From Melampsora larici-populina 98AG31 (lineage: Eukaryota; Basidiomycota; Pucciniomycetes; Pucciniales; Melampsoraceae): 64,000 bases of DNA. The stretch spans positions 372,001 through 436,000 of the forward strand of contig NW_006768815.1 in NCBI RefSeq assembly GCF_000204055.1, written 5' to 3'. The notes under the pieces were generated by a model that was given only the letters and a program-made list of their open reading frames with translations, had not been told where the DNA came from and did not search any database. Shown here in pieces: positions 21,304-32,600 of the stretch (position 1 is the first letter of the stretch; each line of letters begins with the position of its first letter). Both the position numbers and the translations under genes were made by a program.

Positions 21304-22517
21304 GACAGCACTATCTGGCGACCACTTTTTATGACCCGACACCCTGTAGTTTTTTGGTACATATCCGCACTTTTTTTGCTTTTTTTGCCAACCCGGACCC
21401 GACTCCGCCAAATTTGGCTGCAGCCGCAGCAAAACCGGGTATCAAATAAGTTACCAGCTCCAGTATTGGAAAGAGGGCTCCTCACCATGCGAATCCGGGC
21501 TATTTTGATCACATATCAAACTAGGCTGTCTCTCTACTGTAGTGAATAGACAAAAGAAGTAAAACACATGAGCAAAAAGAAAGATAAGATTCCACAAATT
21601 TGCAAGTTAAGTACCTATAGTGAATAGACAAAAGAAGTAAAACACATAAGCAAAAAGAAAGATAAGATTCCACAAAGTTGTGGAATCTCGAAATCGAGAT
21701 CTGAAAAAGTTTTGTTAGCAACAGCGTGTGAAAGTCTGTGCCGCAGTTGTGTAAGTCACGTGAGTCCACAATATCTACCACTTACATCGAGCTTCAACTG
21801 TCCCATCTCCCTTGGGACAAACCGATGTTTCAATTGTTCCACTTTGCAAAGATCCAATGTTCCATTTTGAAGGTGAGCATCCACTATGAGTCGCCTAAAG
21901 ATGGTAAGTGTCTCGTCCTCTTCCTTGTTTTTGTTCTTCCACAAGTACTGACCTCACCAATGTTACATCCACAGCAGCCAACATTCTTTGTTTGCCTCTG
22001 CTCCAAAGATCAAACAGTCATCCTTGTCATATCTCCTTTCAATGTGTGGATTGCACAAAAATGATACACAGGTTTCTGGTTGTGGTGTTGTGTACTTTTC
22101 TCTCAATCTCAATTTACCATCTCATGTTTGTTGATTGATGGGTTGTTTGTTGTGTTGTGTAACTTTTTGCTCAATCTCAAATGCTCACGCTTGTTGCTCA
22201 TGTCTTGCTCTTTTTGTATCTTACTTATCTCTAACACTTGATCCTTTTGTTCTATGTGATTTATGTGTTTGGTTTTGAAATCTAAAAGTTGATCTCGTGG
22301 GCACTTGAGAGTCTGGAAGAGTTTGAGTAAGGGCGTGAGGTGGTAAAATTGACTTTTGATGAGTGAGAAAATGAGACAATTGAATTGAATGAATTGGTCG
22401 CAGACATGTTTTTTTTGTTGAGCCAGCGCAATTTCAAATCAAAATCAAACCGGGCAATAACAAGTATCTGAGAACCGGGCATTGGGTCAAAAAAACCGGT
22501 CGCCAAATAGTGCTGTC
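21304..22517. mobile_element. 1.2-kb non-autonomous element with about 36-bp TIRs (hAT-like?)
   Basis: The left end starts GACAGCACTATCTGGCGACC (21304 on) and the right end, read inverted from 22517, starts GACAGCACTATTTGGCGACC; both continue into poly-T and GACCC. Flanks are AAATAAAG (21296-21303) and AAATAAAA (22519-22526), close to an 8-bp target duplication with one mismatch and one base of slack. No transposase frame inside. The size and 8-bp duplication suggest a hAT-type derivative, not proven. Confidence 0.65.
21540..21676 (+). repeat. 59-bp direct repeat pair
   Basis: TAGTGAATAGACAAAAGAAG and the following 39 bases occur at 21540-21598 and 21618-21676 with a single difference (ATGAGC/ATAAGC). 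The copies sit 78 bp apart inside the 1.2-kb element. The second copy runs into a short palindrome around TTCCACAA..TTGTGGAA. Confidence 0.85.
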
Positions 22518-24382
22518 AAAATAAAAATACACATAAAAATACATTACACCTCTAGCACTCAAGTTTCACAAGTGAGTAATATCTTTTACATCACAAAGAA
22601 TAATAAAATGATCAGCCTAAATATTGGATTACAACTGTAACCAGAAGTCAAGCCAATACTCCCTCTGACATACAGGGTCTTGCAGAATGATAAATGAAAC
22701 AAACCTGACCATGCACAAACTACAAACCAACCAGCCCTCTATCTTCAATCAATCAAAGAAAATACTAACTAGTCAGGGTCGGAATATATCTGAACCCTAG
22801 TAACTATCAAACACCAAAAGATGACTAAAGTGTTTTTTATTACCTTTAACTTGAGGATAAAACAGCAGTCTACTTCCTACAAAACAAAGAAGAATCATCT
22901 GTTGTCTACATCAGCATCTTATTAAAACCAACTTCTTTTGACATCTACCTCAACCTATCAAACTTACAGTTTTTTCCTGCCTTGTCTACTTTGATTTGAA
23001 TAACCACATTTCCTCCAGATATTTTCCAAAACACCACATCCTTCAAGAAATCAGACTCATCTCTATCATTGTATTTTCTCTTATTTTCAATTTAAATTTG
23101 TTTCATCTCTTACAAAGAAACTTCAAAGATTGTCTAGCTAGGGCTGTTGGACTGAAGACCTTCATCTACTCAGAAAATTCTTTGATAGAATGTGCACATT
23201 TGTCACTACTGCTAAAGCGTGCCCAAAGCCAGTTTACCTAAGGTATCCACTTTAGTAGAAAAACTCTTCCAATCATTCAGAAGATTTGTAATAGTTGTAA
23301 ATTTCATGAATTTTTACTTCCACAGAGAACCAAAAATAAAATCATCTAGCCTGAAAGCTGATAATTCACATTTTGTGAGTACATTTAGCACTAATTCTAA
23401 TCCATTTCTTACCAAAAAAATGAACTTAGGCTGACAGTTGGTGTTGGAAGCAAAGGAATATAACCCTTTTTAATCAGTCAATTTTGTTTTACAAATCCAA
23501 AAAACAAATTCCAAGTACATATTACCAGAAGTTGTTGACATATCTTGATATTTACATTTTCAAAAAAAAGACTTGAGCAATCCGCATCAAAATCAAAACA
23601 AATTCAACTTATCAAGCCTCCCTCCACTCATAAATCAATGACTAGATATTCCCTCAAAACTTATTATCTTTGTGTTTTCAAAATAATCAGGGCTCAACAC
23701 TTTGGATTTATGTTCTTTGACTTTGCTCAACTTTTACTGTGTAGTGAGTAAACACTACAATTTTGCAAAAAGTGACTCTGTACTTTCAGAGTTGATGATA
23801 AATCATGAATCAGGGTCCAACATGAGTTAAGAAGTATGCAGTGTAGAGTTGATGATTTGTGCCAATGGTGTTTGATGTAAATACTTGGAGAAACTATGTA
23901 CATAAAAGAACCAAAACACATGATTTGGCCATAAAGCACCCAGTGCAAGTTTAGGGAGAAAGTTGATTGACTGAGAAAAGGAAAGGGTTCAAGTCCATAC
24001 AACAAAGCAAATTTCAAATTTCTACACCACCAAGAAACACCTTGTTTCTTGGATTGATAGATCCAAGGTGTTTTCCTCTTTGCAGTGTGCACCCTCAGCA
24101 CCAGTGACCCTCAGGCTCAGTTCTGTATTGAAATCAGGTTTCTCTTGTCTTTTTCTCTTACATTAGTAACCATACTACTCCTGACCAACTTTCCGCATTG
24201 AGTGTGTTTGTTTATTTTAATTGTCTTTATTGTTCTGTTGTTCCATGCCTCACTACATCATATCAACTAATCCCAATGCGGCATGTGAGAGTCACAACAT
24301 TGTTTAGAAATCATTAACCTATGTCTTGAGTTAGAATCACTATAAAAGAAGCTATTGAGTGCAATCATATTTGTTTTCCTCA
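22518..24382. other. AT-rich intergenic DNA, no gene seen
   Basis: Low GC, short unrelated frames on all strands. The longest, 124 codons on the minus strand at 23727-24101, has no signal, domain or intron support and is judged chance. Confidence 0.5.
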
Positions 24383-24689
24383 CACAATTACTTGTCTTCT
24401 TTTATTGGCTACCTTCCAATAGGTGCCTTCCTTTCTCTCATCACTCCTACATGATTATAGCTGTAGCCCTTATCTAAATCATTAACTTGTGATTCCTACC
24501 AGGTCCGCTAGTTGTTATATGTTTCTCTTATTTTTCACCAACTAATGGTTGCTCATAATAATAATTAACACAATTACTTTTCTTCTTTTATTGGCTACCT
24601 TCCAACAGGTGCCTTTCTTTCTGTCATCACTCCTACGTGATTATAGCTGTAGCACTTATCTAAATCACTAACTCGTGATTCCTACCTGG
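24383..24689 (+). repeat. 120-bp direct repeat pair
   Basis: A segment starting CACAATTACTTGTCTTCTTT at 24383-24503 recurs at 24569-24689 with about ten substitutions. It contains TATTGGCTACCTTCCAA and TGATTATAGCTGTAGC. The 65-bp spacer is unrelated. Tandem duplication or the remains of a terminal direct repeat. Confidence 0.8.
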
Positions 24690-25627
24690 CTTTGCTTCCT
24701 TATTTTATTATTCTGTATCCTCGGAGTACACCTGTCCGAGAAATGAATCCAAGCTCTGGCATTTGGCCTTGGCCGTTGTTCAAACGGAAAACCTGAAGCA
24801 TTTAGGTTTACATTTGAGAACAACTCGGATCTTCAACTCCGATGGATACTGATTCTTGATTTTTTACTGACTGTGGTTTTCTTACGCAATACTTGTGCTT
24901 CTTGCCTCATTTCTGAAGAGAAGGCATCTGGAACTCCCTCATGTGCAAAAATCAGTGACAGCCTTGTCATGATTCCATGAACAATTACAACAGAAAATAT
25001 GTAAATGAATAGGCCAAGAGATTTATGTAGTGGTACATAACTCAAAGGTGAAGGCAGGTAAAATCGTATTTCAATTTCTATTGTCCTCTCTCATGATCTA
25101 AGCCGGTTTCATGGAGGCAGTGCGAAGGGATATCTGTCTCGCTTACTCTCTTAACCTGGTTATCCTCAGCAACGTCCCACGCTCACTCTTGGGTCTTGGC
25201 GAGTACATAGTCGAGTTGTTCTTCGAAAAATTTGAGATTGGAGCAGCGATGCAACAATTTCAATCAGTGACTTTCTGCCAAGAGGTGCTGACGGGATTTG
25301 AACATGAATCTTCGACTCAAAGCCAACTTCCAAGCGCTGACTCTTGAACTTTTGAAAGCTTGGAAACTTTTGCCCGCCAAACTTGAGCAAATTGGCGTGG
25401 AATTCTTTCCAAGCTTTGTGAAATTGACTTGAACATTTCTGTCATGACCACAGGAACAAATGCGACTGATTCATGATGTCACACATGAGAGGGTGTCTCA
25501 CGGAACTAGCAATTACCACACGGTTGCAAGGTCTTGGCAGTCTCAGACGAGTATGTTTTGACTAAAGACCACAAACAACAAGGGGGTGCTGGAGTCACGA
25601 ACACCGGCCGTACGCACCCAGCTCGAG

Positions 25628-25634
25628 TATATAA
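25628..25634 (+). promoter_or_regulatory. TATA box of the Trp-rich secreted-peptide gene
   Basis: TATATAAGG lies 137 bp before the ATG at 25765, in an otherwise mixed sequence. It fits the distance expected for a short 5' leader in a strongly expressed secreted-protein gene. Confidence 0.5.
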
Positions 25635-25764
25635 GGAGAGGTTGGAGAGGGCGTTTTGTTTCTCCAGGCCATCACACCTTCCATCAACAAGCTCACTCAC
25701 AAAACTCGATATCTTAGATCTATCTATCACGTTCTAACAATCAAACCAGATTTATTTTACCAAA

Positions 25765-26247
25765 ATGCAATTTGGTCTCAAGTTCTTCACTCTGCTTGCT
25801 CTCGTTGCGCTCGTTGGCTCTACTTTAGGACAACGTGAGTCACCACTGAAGCTTTCTTTCGAGATTGCCCTGCTGATTCTTTGGTTTTTTCTTCTCTAGC
25901 TGTGGCCAATGAGCAAGGTAAGGTTGCATAGATTTGAATGTTGACTCTTGATCATTTACTAATCTCTTTACTCCGTAGCTGCTGGTGAACCTATCTTGGT
26001 AAAGCGATGGACCCAATGGAATCTAAGCTGGGGCCGACAACCGTTTCTCCGAAATAACCACTGGGCATTGGGTACTCAAGCAACTCCATGGGCAATCGGT
26101 TTGATAAACAATCAACCTGTCGGTTGGCACAATGGGTGGTACAACGTACCCCTAAACGTATTCCCCAATGGTGTGCTGCCTACGAACCAAAGAGAATCAG
26201 GTGCGTGGAAGGTTCTGATAAGAACAGAGATCAAGAATCAGTCTTGA
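25765..26247 (+). CDS. Trp-rich secreted peptide precursor with Kex2-type site; 3' end disrupted
   Basis: Exons 25765-25834, an 18-nt micro-exon 25900-25917, and 25979-26247; 118 residues as it stands. Residues 1-22 form a signal peptide (MQFGLKFFTLLALVALVGST..). A short pro-region (QPVANEQAAGEPILVKR) ends in Lys-Arg, the site of the Golgi protease Kex2, directly before a mature part of about 75 residues with seven Trp in its first 55 (WTQWNLSWGRQPF, NNHWALG, TPWAIG, VGWHNGWYN). There is no Cys. The last twelve residues (about VLIRTEIKNQS) come from the inserted repeat at 26216. Role unknown: a processed secreted peptide such as a plant-associated effector or antimicrobial peptide are options; a mating pheromone is unlikely because no CAAX motif is present. 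Confidence 0.7.
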
Positions 26248-26806
26248 CTAGAGACTGATGAGGATCGAAGAATTCCACAATACCTGATAAGAACAGAGAT
26301 CAAGAATCAGTCTTGACTAGAGACTGATGAGGATCGAAGAATTCCACAATCTGGATAAAAGCAGATTGTAAAGGAATCTAATAATGAGTTCGATATTGCA
26401 AAGAGAGAACTAATTAGAGAATAACAACTAACACCTGATAAGAACAGAGATCAAGAATCAGTCTTGACTAGAGACTGATGAGGATCAAAGAATTCCACAA
26501 TCTGGATAAAAGCAGATTGTAAAGGAATCTAATAATGAGTTCGATGAGAGAAAAGAACAACACAAAGTCTACAACAGTTGTTCTGATATATGAATGAATC
26601 GAACACATTAAAATCATGCCATGATGTTAGAAAGAAAAACTCTTCTATAATGCTCTTCCAACAATACGCGTCCTGCTCTTTAGCATGACGTCGCTACGCG
26701 ACGTTCAATTGAACCCCGTTCTCCCAAACTTCGGTTCCTTCATTACCAGAGGCCCCCCAGCCGGCTGGTTCTAAACCACGCGGTTAATAACCCTTTCCTT
26801 CACAAT
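26216..26806. mobile_element. about 590-bp LTR-like insertion inside the Trp-rich peptide gene
   Basis: Starts TGATAAGAACAGAGATC right after GGTTC (26211-26215) and ends at ..TTCACAAT before GTTC (26807-26810), giving a 4-bp duplication GTTC (5 bp with one mismatch). Subtracting the insert and one GTTC restores an open frame. Inside, a 68-bp unit A (26214-26282, 26283-26351, 26434-26502) and a 45-bp unit B (26351-26395, 26502-26546) alternate as A A B x A B. The GC-rich 3' part has a hairpin at about 26689-26707 (GACGTCGCTACGCGACGTT). Size and TG start suggest a solo LTR; the 3' end is not a clean CA, so the class is uncertain. Confidence 0.7.
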
Positions 26807-26851
26807 GTTCGAAAACTGTGGGTATCTCGCTTGAATTCCAATGACTGGTAA
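26807..26851 (+). pseudogene. severed last codons of the Trp-rich peptide gene
   Basis: Immediately after the insertion the sequence continues in the gene's frame for about 14 codons, including two Trp, to TAA at 26849-26851. With the insertion removed the coding length is 366 nt (121 residues). A GTAAAT donor-like site and ..CCAACAG at 26879 follow in the presumed 3' UTR. Confidence 0.65.
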
Positions 26852-29663
26852 ATACTGACATGGAAATTTGTTCCAACAGTATCTCATGCTTCACGTCCGT
26901 TTGCTTTGGGCTTATATCCTTTGGATCTTCAGCTCGCCATATGGACATTGTTTCTTCTTTCTCTCCTGGTTTTCTTATTCAAATCTTGATCAATTCCTGT
27001 CATTGATTCACGATCCCGTTCACATTGTCACTTATTTATGTACTGAATCCTTACGGTTGTCTTTTGAATGTTTTTCCTCCATCTTACTTGTTCTATTGTG
27101 TTGTCCGCGTGTCTTCAGCCATCAATCAGATATCATTGTGCTGTATTGCCATACAAGTCACTAAGTGAACGTGAGTCTTGAGAGGTTGCTCAGCTGTGAG
27201 TATGTTTTACTTTGGCCCAGTAGAGGACAAAGGTGGAGTGAAACCTCAAGGTAAAGATCGCTTTTGCAGTTCTATTGTTCTACTTCTACCTATATATAAG
27301 CTTAGTTGAGCGAGGGCGCGACGCGGCGAAAGCGCTCATGAGGGGCTTTGGTTAGGCTTATTCGGCTTGTTCTGACCATGTAGTCCTTTGAATCTCATGC
27401 TTCATTGTACCTCTCATCGGGGACCGGTTTGGCATGTTCGCCGGTGGAAGTGCATCAACGAAATTTGCTTCAAGACTTTAGCCTCTGTCATTGAGCTCTT
27501 CTAGTCGGTTTATCTTTTGTCGCTCTATTATCCGAGTCCTATCCATCGGAGTCCTTTGTACGCTTCATAGCATCAAAGGGGACACAGATCTTCACAGATC
27601 ACGTGTGTCAATCATATTCCAGCACGGGCTGAGTCAAATTGACTCAAACCTTTGTTTATGTTTGTATGTCACTGTGATCTTCATGAGACCTCATGAAAAC
27701 CCATTTGATTTGGTCTTATGATGACTACTTTTGTAATTCTATTACAGCCGTTTCAAGAAAGATTGTCGACTTTTTTGGATAAATTTGTCTCCGCAGTACG
27801 TCTTGAGCCTAAGTAAGCCCCTCACGAGTCTCTAATGAAAATGTAGGTTGACTGAGCTCATCACTTCAGGCAGTCTTCGCGGTATGATGTACAAGTCTTT
27901 GTAAAGCATGATGTGTGAGGAGCAGGCTGCTATACGCGTCGAGTGGAAGGAAAAGAAATAAAGGGATCGCATTTCCTTAAACCGACACCCAAATATGGCA
28001 CATTGACCTTTATCACGTTTTACATCTTAATTTGGAATGACCAGGAAGTCTGTCAAAACACAGGTCTATTTGCTTTCCAGTATGGTGCTTTGCCCGTTGA
28101 TCTCCTTCACGACTCTACAAGCTCTGTCTGATGACATGTATCATATGTTGTCTTTGTGAGAACAGGTTGAAGAGAAGCAGACCTTCGATATCCATTCGAC
28201 CAATTCCTCATGATTTCAAGCTGGGCGATTCATCTTTTATCTTGGATTGTTATTGGGAAATTATGACTTATCCGAGATGATTCAATGTCGATCTTTGTCT
28301 TCATCAAGACAAAGCGTTGACTGGATTGATGTTGAAGGGTTTTCTATGTATCACACTTTTGATTTTTCCTGCTCTTACCTATCTCTTTCATTCACTTCAT
28401 CATTCACTTTGATTATTCCATCAAATTGATCTCCAATGCTCCCTCGATTAGTCTGAACATCAATCAATATCCGCCATCGCATCAAAAATTTCACCCGCAG
28501 ATCCAATCACAATTATCTTTCTTTCCTTCCTTCTCATGGTTCACGTTCTGTGTTGAATCGATCAAACTATGTACTTGGTCTTACCCAATCACCTTTTCGG
28601 TAGCCCGTATGAGATTACAACCCTCCTTCGACTGCAATTCATCAGTCTCAATCAAAATCCATTCCTTGCCTTCCTGTGGATATTGGCTCTACTCCCCAGG
28701 GTCACGCATCTGTGATGATTTGGGCCCGGTATACCGGGATGGTTGTGGCCGTTAACGTGGCACAAGTTAGCTCCACTCCCCTATCATCCTAGATGTAAAG
28801 CGGTGGTGTAAGATGTCTCGAGACAGCCTCGTTCTATGGATCGTTCCTTAGCCCTGAGTGATCGCCCTAACGAGCCGTTTTGATCGCTTTTTATTAGAAT
28901 CTGAGTCGGCGAGCTACCTACTCATGACAAATCAATACCCGCCATCTATGAACTTCACTTGAACCCTATTGTTGAAGATCAGCATATAAATATGAAGTCT
29001 TTCATACCTAGTCCCGGAACATATCTCACTTTCCCTTCAATAATTTCAACTTCTAAAAATCACTCATCATCATACCAGCTCTTGAACAACCTTGAATTCA
29101 TCGGATACCTATTGTTTCTTTGGATCCTCTGCATCACTCTAAGATTCTGATTCACACTCATTCTTCACGTTCATTTCTATCAAAAGAACAAAAGCAACAC
29201 GGCAACTCGAGTCTTCACTGAGCTATTTGACAGCAACTTGATAAGGATTTTCCTTGTCGTGATACCAGATAAATTTCCACCAATCTAAGTCAGTGCCAAA
29301 GTTCTCGATGTTCAGGCTTTTTACGTTTCCCATTTATGTTTTGAATGAGCACTCACAACTAGACGGTCTTTATTTTTTCCTTTGATCCTAGGCCCCGTTG
29401 AAAGGTCTTCCTCCCCGTCACTCTCTCGTTCATCTATCTCGTATCATTCATTCCAGCTCGACTTCAAAGCATTCCCATTCTCCTCTTCCTTTTCGCATTC
29501 ACCATTTACTTCAGGTAGGCGTTTATTATTTTTCTCGGTAAGTTGGTCTTTCGATCAGGTTCATCTTGAGATCCTGCTGGAAGCAAACGATGCTGACCGA
29601 TCGGATCTGTGTTTGATTCTCAAAAGATTATTTTTCTAGTTCTACTTCTCTTCCATCCTCATC
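26852..29663. other. intergenic; small fold-back at 27299-27361
   Basis: No gene with coding character. At 27299-27361 a 60-bp GC-rich fold-back (GCTTAGTTGAGCGAGGGCGC ... GAGGGGCTTTGGTTAGGC) resembles the ends of the 19.1-21.1 kb element. 28.4-29.6 kb is pyrimidine-rich and probably includes the 5' leader and promoter of the gene at 29664. Confidence 0.45.
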
Positions 29664-30773
29664 ATGTCATCAACCTTATGCCTACGTCCAGCTTGTCTCA
29701 CTGAGATCTCCCAAGGCGCTTCGTGGTCTCATTGTTTAGCAAAATGTCACCTTGAGAGGGAACGTATCGACTTTGCTCATAGTCAACTAAAAGCTATCGA
29801 AGTATACTACATACATGAACAACAAGTGGCAAAGCGACAAATGATGGAGCCACATCTGAAAGGAACCGAGTCTTGCAAGGTTTATGGATTAACACCTCAA
29901 CAATTTATCCATCCTCATTATTTCACTCAACATCTTCATCAAGCATATCGACAACGACAAGCCTCTAAACGAATGTGTCGACAAAAGAAGCAGAAAAATA
30001 AATTTGAATCTGATGTTGAAAACGCCTCTAAGAGTGTATCTGAAGTTCTGTCTGCTTTACGAACTTCACTTCTAAATCGACGTAAGGAAGTCGAAGAAAG
30101 AAGTTCAATTTATGTATCAGAAGTGATTCAAGAAGAAGATGACATGAAAGTTGAATACGAGTTTCAAGGTCAACTGTCTCAAAAATCACAATCCGATCAT
30201 CTTACTGCTTCAAATCACGCACAACAACTCTTAGAGCTACAACAACAAGAGTATCAACGTCAGGTATTACAACAACAATACCTTTTAGCAGAACAACAAA
30301 GAAGATACCAAGATCAACAAGAGCAAGAGTATCAAATCAGGCTTCTCCAACATCGTCAACACGAGGAACATCAGAGACATCTCCATCTTCAACAACTCCA
30401 ATGCTCCCAAACTCAACAAGCTCAGCCGCCTCAAGGTATCCGGACCGGAACAAGATCCCGGGCCAACGCTCGCTCTTCCGGGTCTGTACCACCCGTCACC
30501 ACTTCGACTCCCATCCCATGGGTCGTGGCAGCAGCGGCTAAGATTTCATCTTTACAAAGCATTCCAAGTCCTTCAAAAGATTTGGCATGTCCCGAAGTTG
30601 AAATGGTAGATTTGTTTTTCCCAATGGTGACAGAAGATGATCGGATGGATATAGAGTTTCAACATGATGATGATGATAAGATGGTCATTGATAGTTTTGA
30701 GATGGTAAAGAGTGATTCAGATTGTGTGATGATGGAAGTTGAATCTGATGATGAAGATTCGATGATGGAATAA
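29664..30773 (+). CDS. Gln-rich coiled-coil protein, unknown function
   Basis: A single exon of 369 codons with ATG in good context (CATCATGTC) and TAA 30771-30773. The N-terminal 90 residues hold five Cys and a His/Tyr-rich segment (TPQQFIHPHYFTQHLHQ). Residues about 95-125 are strongly basic (RQRQASKRMCRQKKQKNKF), a possible nuclear localisation signal. Residues about 190-260 are Gln/Leu/Arg-rich with heptad-like spacing (LLELQQQEYQRQVLQQQYLL), a coiled coil. The C-terminal 55 residues are acidic with Asp and Met (DDDDKMVIDSFEMV, VESDDEDSMME). Basic region, coiled coil and acidic tail suggest a chromatin or transcription co-factor, but no DNA-binding fold was recognised. Codon style (CAA, GAT, TCA) matches MMS19, which supports a genuine host gene. 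Confidence 0.7.
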   Translation: MSSTLCLRPACLTEISQGASWSHCLAKCHLERERIDFAHSQLKAIEVYYIHEQQVAKRQMMEPHLKGTESCKVYGLTPQQFIHPHYFTQHLHQAYRQRQASKRMCRQKKQKNKFESDVENASKSVSEVLSALRTSLLNRRKEVEERSSIYVSEVIQEEDDMKVEYEFQGQLSQKSQSDHLTASNHAQQLLELQQQEYQRQVLQQQYLLAEQQRRYQDQQEQEYQIRLLQHRQHEEHQRHLHLQQLQCSQTQQAQPPQGIRTGTRSRANARSSGSVPPVTTSTPIPWVVAAAAKISSLQSIPSPSKDLACPEVEMVDLFFPMVTEDDRMDIEFQHDDDDKMVIDSFEMVKSDSDCVMMEVESDDEDSMME

Positions 30774-31768
30774 GTTCTTTTTTTCTCTTTTCTTCAATTC
30801 TCATTTCTAATTGCATTGTTATCTCTTCTTCTTTTTCTCATTCTAAATGCATCGTTTTCTCTTGTGTTTCGACTCTTCGATGTTACTTTTTTTTAATTTC
30901 TCTTTTGGTTTTGACTTCTCCTACGCTTGCATATTCAATTTTGTTTATATTCGAAATTCTCATGCTTTCATGCTTTCATGCTTTCATTTCTTTCTCAATA
31001 CTATTTAGTTGTTTATCTTATCTTGAAAGCACCGGAGATTGCTTTAATCCGCCTAATCCAATAATCTCAAATCAATTATGCTTTCTTTTTCAGCCTGACT
31101 TCGTCATGCCTCCTGACTAGCTTTGTGGTCATGCCTCGAATCTCATGGTTTTCCATTCAACTTTGCGTCATACAAAATAATCTGAATCCTTGAGAATCTC
31201 TTGACGAAGTCATTGTCATGTCCTTCAAACTCATGACAACCTGTGAATGTCTATGAGCCGCTCAAGCAATGTGCGCTGGTGGGAGGTGCAATGGAAGTTT
31301 CAAACCTCTCAATGCCTACTTAGGCACCCCTCAATGAGGAAGTGCCGTGGCCCGTTTATTCCCTTATCACGATTACTCCACAAGCTTTTGTTTGATCGTT
31401 TGTCATACATGAGTATTTGTGGAAGCAGTCATAAGAAGCAATGTGTGGAATTGTGTCTCCGGTCATGAGTTACAGAAGATTTTTTCTACGACAAGAAATT
31501 TCATGTGTATGTTGTAACAAATCCCGAGTCATATTCTGGAGAACTTTCATCGATGTTGATCGACATGATACATTTACTTTTGGAGCCCATTTTTTCTAAA
31601 AGACATAAAACACGTGTATGATTTTTGTTTTTGACCCCATGATTCAATGGCCTGACAAAAATGTATTCAAGAGTAGAAGAGATACAAAGGAGGAAGAACA
31701 AGATACCGATTCCAAAAAGACAAGCAAAATGAAAAAGACCATCATCACCCGCTCATACCAATCCATCT
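30774..31768. other. intergenic between convergent genes
   Basis: T-rich 3' flank of the Gln-rich gene (30774-31000, with three tandem CATGCTTT units at about 30958-30986), then unremarkable DNA. Nothing further was identified. Confidence 0.4.
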
Positions 31769-32600
31769 TCAACTCGACAACTTACTTTCCATTTTATAGA
31801 GAACTCCATAGTATTGTTGGTCAAGGAAATGTAATTTAGCATAATAGTTATATTGAGTTTTTTGGCCACCAATCTTTAAAGTCTTTGTAACTCTTCCATT
31901 AACTACGATCTGAAGTCCTTCACTGCTCTCTACACGATTCACTGATTGCTCAAATGCAATCAACAATTGTTGTGTAGCGTGATTCGAGGGGCATGAAGAA
32001 GAATTATGGTTCAGATCTTTCTTGATCAAGATCATAACGAATGGGTTTCTACTCACCGCTCGTGATTACTTTCTCAAAGGTGGCATCGGCAACTTTGTTC
32101 TTGAAAATATTGATGATAGCTATGTCGCCAAAAACATGAATTGGAAGTTAGAACCGATGGAATTAGGTATCTCTTGTCATGAGATTATGTCGATGGATAG
32201 AAGATCTCCTGGAACTTGGTGGGTGCCAAAATGACGGAGTGACTACGAGCATACAAGAATCACTCACCAGCTTTTCCTATGACTGTTTTACCTGAGCTAG
32301 CCACTACTGGTACTGGTTTATCACAAAAGTAAGACACAGACTTCTGTGCATCAGAAGCATCCACTGCCGTGTAAAAATCGGTCAAAAACTTCTTGAAGTT
32401 TCCGGGTATGTCTGATAAAGGCAAGGATAATTTAGAAACCTAAACTGTGGCCTTTTATGAGACATCAGGAAAGTTTCCTTACTTTCCGGAACGACAAAAT
32501 TCGAAGAGAAACTCAAGCAATTGATCGTTGAAAGGTTTGAGAAAGAGAGCAAGAAGAAGCTCGCAAATAAAAGTATGGAGGATCGCAGTATGGAAACCAT
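31769..32600 (-). CDS. small secreted protein, unknown family
   Basis: Four exons on the minus strand: 32483-32600, 32268-32411, 32057-32119, 31769-32016; sum 573 nt, 190 residues. Signal peptide in residues 1-28 (MVSILRSSILLFASFFLLSF), then mature domain with NIPGNFKKFLTDFYTAVDASD, YFCDKPVPVV, SSGKTVIGKA, FKNKVADATFEKVITS, QLLIAFEQSVNRVE, LQIVVNGRVTKTLKIGG and a tail HFLDQQYYGVLYKMES. Three Cys after the signal. The last exon could instead splice at GAAAGTAAGT (about 31780) to an unseen exon. No family recognised. The same exon set, decayed, occurs at 33740-34340, so this is one of a small local family; secretion plus local duplication makes an effector-like role possible. Confidence 0.65.

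Noticed and set aside
23727..24101. 124-codon minus-strand frame
   Set aside because: Composition is that of random AT-rich DNA, no signal peptide, domain or splice support.
25283..25350. tRNA-like sequence on the minus strand (GTTCAAATCCCGTCAGCACC)
   Set aside because: The T-arm-like word is present but no matching acceptor 5' strand or D-arm could be found; at best a tRNA-derived relic.
25765..26247. Mating-pheromone precursor
   Set aside because: Basidiomycete pheromones end in a CAAX box; none is present before or after subtracting the insertion.
26868..27164. 98-codon hydrophobic frame after the Trp-rich gene
   Set aside because: T-rich DNA gives Leu/Phe/Ser by chance; lies in the 3' flank.
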